Notes under the pieces: generated by a model | Database searches by the model: none | What the model saw: the letters and a program-made list of their open reading frames with translations, nothing else | Told to the model about the DNA's origin: nothing | NCBI GenBank assembly: GCA_900548795.1 | Contig: URLT01000068.1 | Coordinates: 1-10,614 of the forward strand | Reading direction: 5' to 3' | DNA: 10,614 nucleotides | Origin: an uncultured Eubacteriales bacterium | Lineage (GTDB): Bacteria > Bacillota > Clostridia > Oscillospirales > Oscillospiraceae | Shown: positions 5,696 through 10,614 of the stretch, piece after piece | Numbering within the stretch: the first letter of the stretch is position 1 | Layout of the letters: the number at the start of each line of letters is the position of its first letter | Position numbers and translations under genes: made by a program

Positions 5696-6682
5696 GTGCC
5701 GCGTTTCAGCTTGATCGTCCCGGTCTACCGGGTCGAGGAATATCTGCCCAAGTGCGTCGATTCCGTCCGCGCGCAGGAATGTCAGGATTTTGAGCTGCTG
5801 CTCGTGGACGACGGCTCTCCGGATCGCTGCCCTGCGCTCTGCGATGCCTATGCCGCCGAGGATCCGCAGCATATCCGCGTGATCCATCAGGAAAACGCCG
5901 GCCCCGGCGCGGCGCGCAACCGCGGAATTGACGAGGCGAGGGGGGACTACCTCGTATTTCTTGACAGCGACGACTATCTCTCGCCCGAGACGCTCGCGGA
6001 GCTGTCCAAGGCCATCGACCAAACCAATGCCGATCTTTACCATTTCGGCGCCTTTGTCGAGCGAAACGGCCGCGTGCTCGGCCGAGCGCAGGAGCAGGTC
6101 GCGCCGAACCGCGTCACGGATCTGCGTCATGCGCCGCGCTACTTCTTCGGCACCATGGCGCCGTGGGGCAAGGCCTACCGCCGCGCCCTGTTTTCGGACA
6201 AGACGCTGCGCTACCCGCCGAGGGTGCGCTACGAGGACATTCGCCTGTCGGTCAAGCTGCTGGCGCGCTGCGAGCGCATCGTCACGTTGGAGGGAACGTA
6301 CTACCACTATTTGCAGCGCGACGACAGCGCGATGCGCAACCGCAACGCCGACCGCAACGCCGAGCTGCTGCTCGCCTTTGACGACATTCTCTCGTGGTAC
6401 CGCGAAAACGGTCTGTTCGAGGAATATCGCGACGAGCTTTGCGCGCTGGCCGTGGAGCATATTTTCCTCTCGGCGACGGTGCGCGTGCTGCTGATCGACC
6501 CGCACCACCGCCTGATCGGGGAGTTCCGCGCCTATATGGAGCGCGAATTCCCGGACTACGCCGCCAACCGCTATGTCGCCGAGCTGCCCCGCGCGCGGGC
6601 GCTGGCCTTCCGCCTGCTGCAAAAGAAGCGCTACGGCACGGTGCGTCTGCTCTTCGGCATAAAGGAGCGCCTCGGGAAATAA
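5696..6682 (+). CDS. Family 2 glycosyltransferase
   Basis: A 328-residue GT-A fold, family 2 glycosyltransferase that would transfer a sugar from a nucleotide-sugar donor onto a surface polysaccharide, lipid or protein acceptor at the inner face of the membrane; donor and acceptor are not readable. The N-terminal domain opens FSLIVPVYRVEEYLPKCVDS, has the nucleotide-contacting LLVDDGSPD with Asp38-Asp39, NAGPGAARNRGI, and the metal-binding DSDD at residues 90-93. GTMAPWGKAYRRALF and the VRYEDIRLSVKL segment are typical of this subgroup. The C-terminal third is basic and helical, without an obvious membrane segment. The start is GTG at 5696, chosen because AAGGAGG (5681-5687) precedes it by eight bases; the frame extends upstream to a TTG at 5630 through the hairpin. 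It stands alone rather than in a polysaccharide cluster. Confidence 0.9.
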   Translation: MPRFSLIVPVYRVEEYLPKCVDSVRAQECQDFELLLVDDGSPDRCPALCDAYAAEDPQHIRVIHQENAGPGAARNRGIDEARGDYLVFLDSDDYLSPETLAELSKAIDQTNADLYHFGAFVERNGRVLGRAQEQVAPNRVTDLRHAPRYFFGTMAPWGKAYRRALFSDKTLRYPPRVRYEDIRLSVKLLARCERIVTLEGTYYHYLQRDDSAMRNRNADRNAELLLAFDDILSWYRENGLFEEYRDELCALAVEHIFLSATVRVLLIDPHHRLIGEFRAYMEREFPDYAANRYVAELPRARALAFRLLQKKRYGTVRLLFGIKERLGK

Positions 6683-6785
6683 ACGGCTCTCTGGAACCGT
6701 CAAAATCAGTCAACAAATAAAAACGTTTTACGGAATCCGAAGAGTGGATTTTGCGTTCCGTGTTTTCGATCAAGCCTACCGATTC

Positions 6786-6998
6786 TGTCATTGCGAGGAG
6801 GGCGCGTGCGCCCGACGCGGCAATCTTTAACGATGCGATTTGTCATCCCGAAACGAAATATGGTTGAGCGGAATGAAGCGGCAAATTTCATTTTTTGCAA
6901 TCAGTATTCCATCTTGTTTGTACTCCCGTGCTTTGCCACGGGATGCCATACCATTAACTTTCAGATTGCCACGGCCGCGCTGCGGCCTCGCAATGACA
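6786..6998. repeat. Inverted pair of palindromic interspersed repeats
   Basis: The left unit (6786-6826) begins TGTCATTGCGAGG, contains the palindrome GGGCGCGTGCGCCC (6800-6813) and ends GGCAATCT. The right unit (6963-6998) is the same design inverted: AGATTGCC, a GC-rich palindromic core, then CCTCGCAATGACA. The outer 13 bases match perfectly as inverted repeats. Between them lies an AT-rich 136 bp spacer with its own hairpin, TCCCGTG/CACGGGA (6924-6930/6937-6943). The TCATTGCGAGG...GGCAATC theme is one I know from intergenic repeats in many bacterial genomes, so this is probably a REP/BIME-like or small non-autonomous element. Confidence 0.7.
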
Positions 6999-7140
6999 CG
7001 AAATTGAGACGCGTCTAGGGTAAACATAGCTTGCTTTGCAAGGATCGACTTTGCCCCCTGCCGTATTTTCATACGCCGGCGGGTGCCCCGAATATTTTTG
7101 CAGTCTGCCAGCGTGTCAAAAAAGGTTTTTGGCTCTCTGG

Positions 7141-7172
7141 AACCCCTCTGCCGTGCGGAGGGGTTTCTTTTT
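7141..7172 (+). terminator. Intrinsic terminator in the intergenic region
   Basis: AACCCCTC (7141-7148) pairs with GAGGGGTT (7158-7165), followed by TCTTTTT to 7172. It lies about 460 nt after the glycosyltransferase stop and about 75 nt before the next promoter, so it either catches read-through or ends a small RNA that is not otherwise visible. Confidence 0.75.
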
Positions 7173-7245
7173 CCCCCTAACGGGTTATACTTTCCATGAA
7201 CCCGCCGAAAAATCGGGCTGTCGGTTAAAATTCAAAAATTATTCA

Positions 7246-7274
7246 TGGACATTCCGTATGGAATCGGCTAAAAT
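7246..7274 (+). promoter_or_regulatory. Promoter of the rhomboid-like gene
   Basis: TGGACA (7246-7251) and TAAAAT (7269-7274) are separated by 17 nt; each box differs from consensus at one base. Initiation would be near 7281, giving a leader of about 97 nt that contains the hairpin at 7298-7325. Confidence 0.6.
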
Positions 7275-7297
7275 AGAACCAAACGATGGGACACCGG

Positions 7298-7342
7298 AGC
7301 TTGCATCAACGCGCGCAAGCTTTTTATCGCACCGAGGGTGCG
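7298..7342 (+). promoter_or_regulatory. Terminator-like leader before the rhomboid-like gene
   Basis: AGCTTGC (7298-7304) pairs with GCAAGCT (7315-7321), running into five Ts (7321-7325). Immediately after, CGCACC (7328-7333) can pair with GGTGCG (7337-7342). The bases 7319-7335 equal those at 5655-5671. Because it lies between the promoter and the gene, it could attenuate transcription. No known riboswitch core was recognised. Confidence 0.45.
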
Positions 7343-7377
7343 TCAATTTCTGCATAAGACGTCCAAGGAGACTGAGA

Positions 7378-8352
7378 ATGAGTAATTTCAAACGTGATTG
7401 GAACCGCTTTTGCCTGCGCAACCGGAACAAGGGCATCCCGAACCTGATGCTCTGGGTCTCCATGACCAATTTGGTGGTCTATCTGCTGTCCCTGTTCGGG
7501 CTGCAGAACGAGGTGCTCGGCGTGCTGTGCTTCGACGCAGAGAAAATCCTGCACGGGCAGGTCTGGCGCATGGTCAGCTTTATGTTCGTCGACGCCGTGG
7601 GCTATTCCTCGCGCCGGCTCGGGCTGCTGTTTTTCGTGCTGTTCCTTTATTTTTATTATTGGCTCGGGCGTCTGCTCGAAAACACATGGGGGACGTTCCG
7701 CTTCAACCGCTATTATTTCTCGGGCATCCTGCTGACGTCGGTCGCGGCGCTGCTGGTTTACGTCATTTTTGGCGTGGACGCGCTCGTGATGCCGTATTAC
7801 ATCAACCTCTCGCTCTTCCTCGCCGTGGCCTGCCTGATTCCGGAGCAGCGCGTGCTGGTGCTCTTTATCATCCCGGTCAAAATGCGAATTATGGCGCTGG
7901 TCAATCTGGTGCTGATCGTGCTGGAGCTGGCGCAGCTCTATTATCTGTTCCACGCCGTCCTTCCCGTGGGGCTCCTGACGGCAATGCTGTGCGTCGCGCC
8001 GCTGGTCGCGCTGCTGAATTTCCTGCTGTTTTTGCGCGGGGACGTGCGCAATCTCTCGCCGCGCTTCGCCGGACGACGGGTGCGCAAGCGCGACTTCGTT
8101 CAGACGGACGCGCGCTTCACCGACGAGGATCGCCGCCGCGCCGAGTCCCGCAGCAGAACGGAGCAGCCGAACGCCGACTGGGCGAAGAACTATCGCAGCG
8201 CCGACGGCGAAAAGCCCTATCACCACAAGTGCACGGTCTGCGGGCGCACGGACACGAGCTGCCCGGGGCTGGAATTCCGCTATTGCTCGAAATGCAAGGG
8301 CTATTTCTGCTATTGCATCGACCACATCAATAACCACACGCATATTCAATGA
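7378..8352 (+). CDS. Rhomboid-like membrane protein with C-terminal zinc-ribbon-like tail
   Basis: A 324-residue polytopic membrane protein of the rhomboid superfamily. About six membrane segments can be seen (roughly residues 21-40, 65-75, 82-101, 112-132, 144-191 as a pair, 197-220). The loop-1 signature GQVWRMVSFMFV carries Trp63-Arg64, and LLENTWGTFRFNRYYFSG matches the conserved segment after the second helix. The protease GxSG motif is not present; the matching site reads YYINLSLFLA (Ser145), and no HxGG is seen near His192. It is therefore more like a derlin/iRhom-type pseudoprotease that binds membrane clients. The cytoplasmic tail (about 221-324) is basic and then has Cys285, 288, 295, 303, 306, 311, 313 with His316, 320, 322, probably binding zinc. 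AAGGAG (7365-7370) fixes the start at 7378, although the frame is open upstream to 7036. The response regulator follows 68 bp later. Confidence 0.8.
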   Translation: MSNFKRDWNRFCLRNRNKGIPNLMLWVSMTNLVVYLLSLFGLQNEVLGVLCFDAEKILHGQVWRMVSFMFVDAVGYSSRRLGLLFFVLFLYFYYWLGRLLENTWGTFRFNRYYFSGILLTSVAALLVYVIFGVDALVMPYYINLSLFLAVACLIPEQRVLVLFIIPVKMRIMALVNLVLIVLELAQLYYLFHAVLPVGLLTAMLCVAPLVALLNFLLFLRGDVRNLSPRFAGRRVRKRDFVQTDARFTDEDRRRAESRSRTEQPNADWAKNYRSADGEKPYHHKCTVCGRTDTSCPGLEFRYCSKCKGYFCYCIDHINNHTHIQ

Positions 8353-8420
8353 TCCGTTGCATCCTGCGTGCCTGCGCGCAGGCTTCCCCAAAACAGAAAG
8401 AGATTTAGGAGGAGACGACT

Positions 8421-9106
<686 letters not shown>

Positions 9107-9110
<4 letters not shown>

Positions 9111-10522
9111 AAACCACCTACCGCAGACAGTTCACCATGATCCTGTGCCTGCTTGTTGCGGCGATCTTGGTGATCGGTCTGTCCTTCCTGTATCTGTTCG
9201 ACCGCTATGTGCAGTCGCATCAGAAGCAGTCGCTCGGCGACACGGCGCAGTCCGTGACGGAGCTGGTGCAGTCTTACTCCGCGACCTATCTCAATAGCTG
9301 GGAATTCCGGACGAATCTGTCCGTTGCGGCGCGCGCCTCCAACAACGACATCCTGATCTGCAACGACGATGGCGTCGTCTGCATCTGCTCGGAGCGCAGC
9401 GTCTGCGAGCATCTGGGCAAGAGCCTGCCCCGGAAGATCGTCGACACGCTGTTTGCCGGGGAACGGAAGGGGCTGAGCAGCGCGGTCTCCGCGCTCTACG
9501 GCGACGAGCGGCTTGCCTCGGCCGTGGCCGTGCTCAATGCCGACGGCAGCCGCCTGTGCATCGTGGTCGCCTCGGTGGAGCGGGCGGAGACCTCCGCGCT
9601 GACGGTGCGAATGGTGCGCGTGTTCCTCTTCGCCGCCCTGCTGGTGCTCGTCGTCTCGCTGCTGGCCATTCCGTTCTTCACGCGCCGCGAGGTGCGCCCC
9701 ATTCAGGAAATGGCGGCGGCGGCGCGCCGGATCGCCCACGGCGACCTGGACGTCCGCGTGCCGACCGGCAACGAGAACGAGGAGATGGAGGAGCTGGCCG
9801 TCGCGTTCAACAACATGACGCTGGCGCTGAAAAATTCCGACACCATCCGCAACGAATTCGTCGCCAACATCAGCCACGAGCTGAAGACCCCGATGACGAC
9901 CATCGCAGGCTATCTCGACGGAATGCTCGACGGCACGATCCCGCCGGAAAAATACCGCTATTACATGGAGCTGGTCAGCACCGAGGCGCGCCGTCTGTCG
10001 CGTCTGGTGCGCAGTATGCTGGATATTTCGCGCCTGCGCGACCAAGGCATCCCGGCCGACCAAAAGACGAATTTCGACATTTGCGAGGCCGCCGGTCAGG
10101 CGCTGCTGTGCTTTGAGCAGCGCATCAACCAGAAAAAGCTGAACGTGCAGATCCACATGCCCGACGAGGGGCTTATGATCCACGCGGCGCAGGATTCCGT
10201 GACGCAGGTGCTCTATAATCTGATCGACAACGCGGTGAAATTCGTCAACGAGGAGGGCACGCTGTCCGTGCACATCCGGCAGCAGGGGAACAGCGCCCTG
10301 ATCTCCGTCGGAAACACCGGAAAGACCATTCCGCCCGACGAGCTGCCCCTCGTTTTCGACCGCTTCCACAAGACCGACAAGAGCCGCTCGGACGATCGCG
10401 ACGGCTGGGGGCTTGGCCTGTATATCGTCAAGACCATCGTGCTGGCGCACGGCGAGGACGTCTACGTCACGAGCCAGAACGGAAAAACCGAGTTCACCTT
10501 CACCATGAGCCTTGCAAGATGA
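9107..10522 (+). CDS. Sensor histidine kinase
   Basis: A 471-residue class I sensor kinase, partner of the response regulator upstream. Order: basic N-terminus, membrane helix about 10-31, an extracytoplasmic sensing domain of about 135 residues, second helix about 170-190 (VFLFAALLVLVVSLLAIPFF), HAMP about 190-242, HisKA with phospho-acceptor His257 in NISHELKTPMT, and the HATPase domain with the N box NLIDNA (Asn371, Asn375) and the GWGLGL glycine box at 433-438. It autophosphorylates at His257 and passes the phosphate to Asp53 of the regulator. The sensing domain holds four cysteines in a short stretch (CNDDGVVCICSERSVC), which could bind metal or form disulfides; the signal is unknown. 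The GAGAAATGA junction overlaps the two genes. A further gene starts 21 bp after its stop. Confidence 0.95.
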
Positions 10523-10543
10523 CGCCGGAGAGGAGGATGCCGC

Positions 10544-10614
10544 ATGGCGGATAAACGCGCGCGCGACGGGCACATGCCCGACCAGCGCTGCTATTACGGG
10601 ACCGGCAGGCGTCC
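10544..10614 (+). CDS. Start of an unidentified gene (truncated by window end)
   Basis: Only 23 codons are in the window, reading MADKRARDGHMPDQRCYYGT and onward, a hydrophilic, basic N-terminus without a signal peptide. GGAGAGGAGG (10527-10536) lies seven bases before the ATG, and the gene starts 21 bp after the kinase stop, so it is probably the third gene of the two-component operon. An earlier ATG at 10537 stops after five codons. No family can be assigned. Confidence 0.6.
   Translation, partial: MADKRARDGHMPDQRCYYGTGRR

Larger units (their letters stand above)
6683..7377. other. Long gene-free region with repeats, terminator and leader
   Basis: About 700 bp without a credible gene. In order it holds a possible weak terminator after the glycosyltransferase (ACGGAA 6730-6735 with TTCCGT 6756-6761), an inverted pair of palindromic repeat units (6786-6998), a clear terminator hairpin (7141-7172), a promoter (7246-7274), and a leader with two hairpins before the rhomboid-like gene. 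The 14 nt GGCTCTCTGGAACC occurs at 6685-6698 and again at 7131-7144. Open frames here, such as the one at 6791-7018, run through the repeats and have no plausible start signals. Confidence 0.6.

Noticed and set aside
5660..6703. Minus-strand open frame opposite the glycosyltransferase
   Set aside because: The plus-strand frame has DDGSPD and DSDD motifs and a good start; the antisense frame has no motif.
6791..7072. Small open frames on both strands within 6791-7072
   Set aside because: They run through the palindromic repeat units and have no ribosome binding sites or domain features.
8370..8383. 14 bp palindrome GCCTGCGCGCAGGC as a terminator between the rhomboid-like gene and the response regulator
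   Set aside because: No T run follows and only a five-pair stem with a four-base loop can form, so read-through into the regulator is likely.
7324..8391. Minus-strand open frame opposite the rhomboid-like gene
   Set aside because: Composition shadow of a GC-rich gene; no ribosome binding site or recognisable domain.

Overview
The window looks like chromosome from an anaerobic, GC-rich, spore-forming member of the Firmicutes (Clostridia, probably Oscillospiraceae/Ruminococcaceae-like). The main reasons are a dipicolinate synthase pair (dpaA/dpaB), a long-form ribosome hibernation factor, a DUF4364 protein, strong AAGGAGG-type ribosome binding sites and sigma-A-like promoters. The species cannot be named from the sequence alone.

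Region 1 (1 to about 2700) is visibly more AT-rich than the rest and looks like accessory, partly decayed DNA. It holds a near-consensus extended -10 promoter with no recognisable gene behind it, two small orphan membrane proteins (87 and 118 aa), an intact GNAT acetyltransferase, and a fragment of a conjugative relaxase. It also holds two 161-162 bp copies, about 97% identical and in opposite orientation, of a foldback MITE-like element with about 20 bp terminal inverted repeats. The two copies bracket the acetyltransferase and the relaxase remnant. I read this as the wreck of an integrative/mobilizable element.

Region 2 (about 2700 to 5611) is GC-rich backbone. On the minus strand are hpf and a DUF4364 gene, each with its own sigma-A-like promoter; the hpf -35 box overlaps the DUF4364 stop codon. 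Divergent from them, dpaA and dpaB overlap by ATGA and end in a textbook intrinsic terminator. Their products together make dipicolinic acid for the spore core.

Region 3 (5612 to 7377) holds a family 2 glycosyltransferase and then an approximately 700 bp gene-free stretch. That stretch contains an inverted pair of palindromic interspersed repeats, a second intrinsic terminator, and a promoter plus terminator-like leader for the next gene. A 17 nt motif in which a hairpin is followed by a T tract and a fixed tail occurs both before the glycosyltransferase and before the rhomboid-like gene.

Region 4 (7378 to 10614) runs on the plus strand: a rhomboid-superfamily membrane protein that lacks the GxSG protease motif and carries a C-terminal cysteine/histidine zinc-ribbon-like tail, then an OmpR-type response regulator overlapping its sensor histidine kinase by ATGA, then the first 23 codons of an unidentified gene. 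No tRNA, rRNA or CRISPR array was seen. I found no clear new multi-gene system. The items most worth following are the MITE pair, the shared leader motif and the pseudo-rhomboid.
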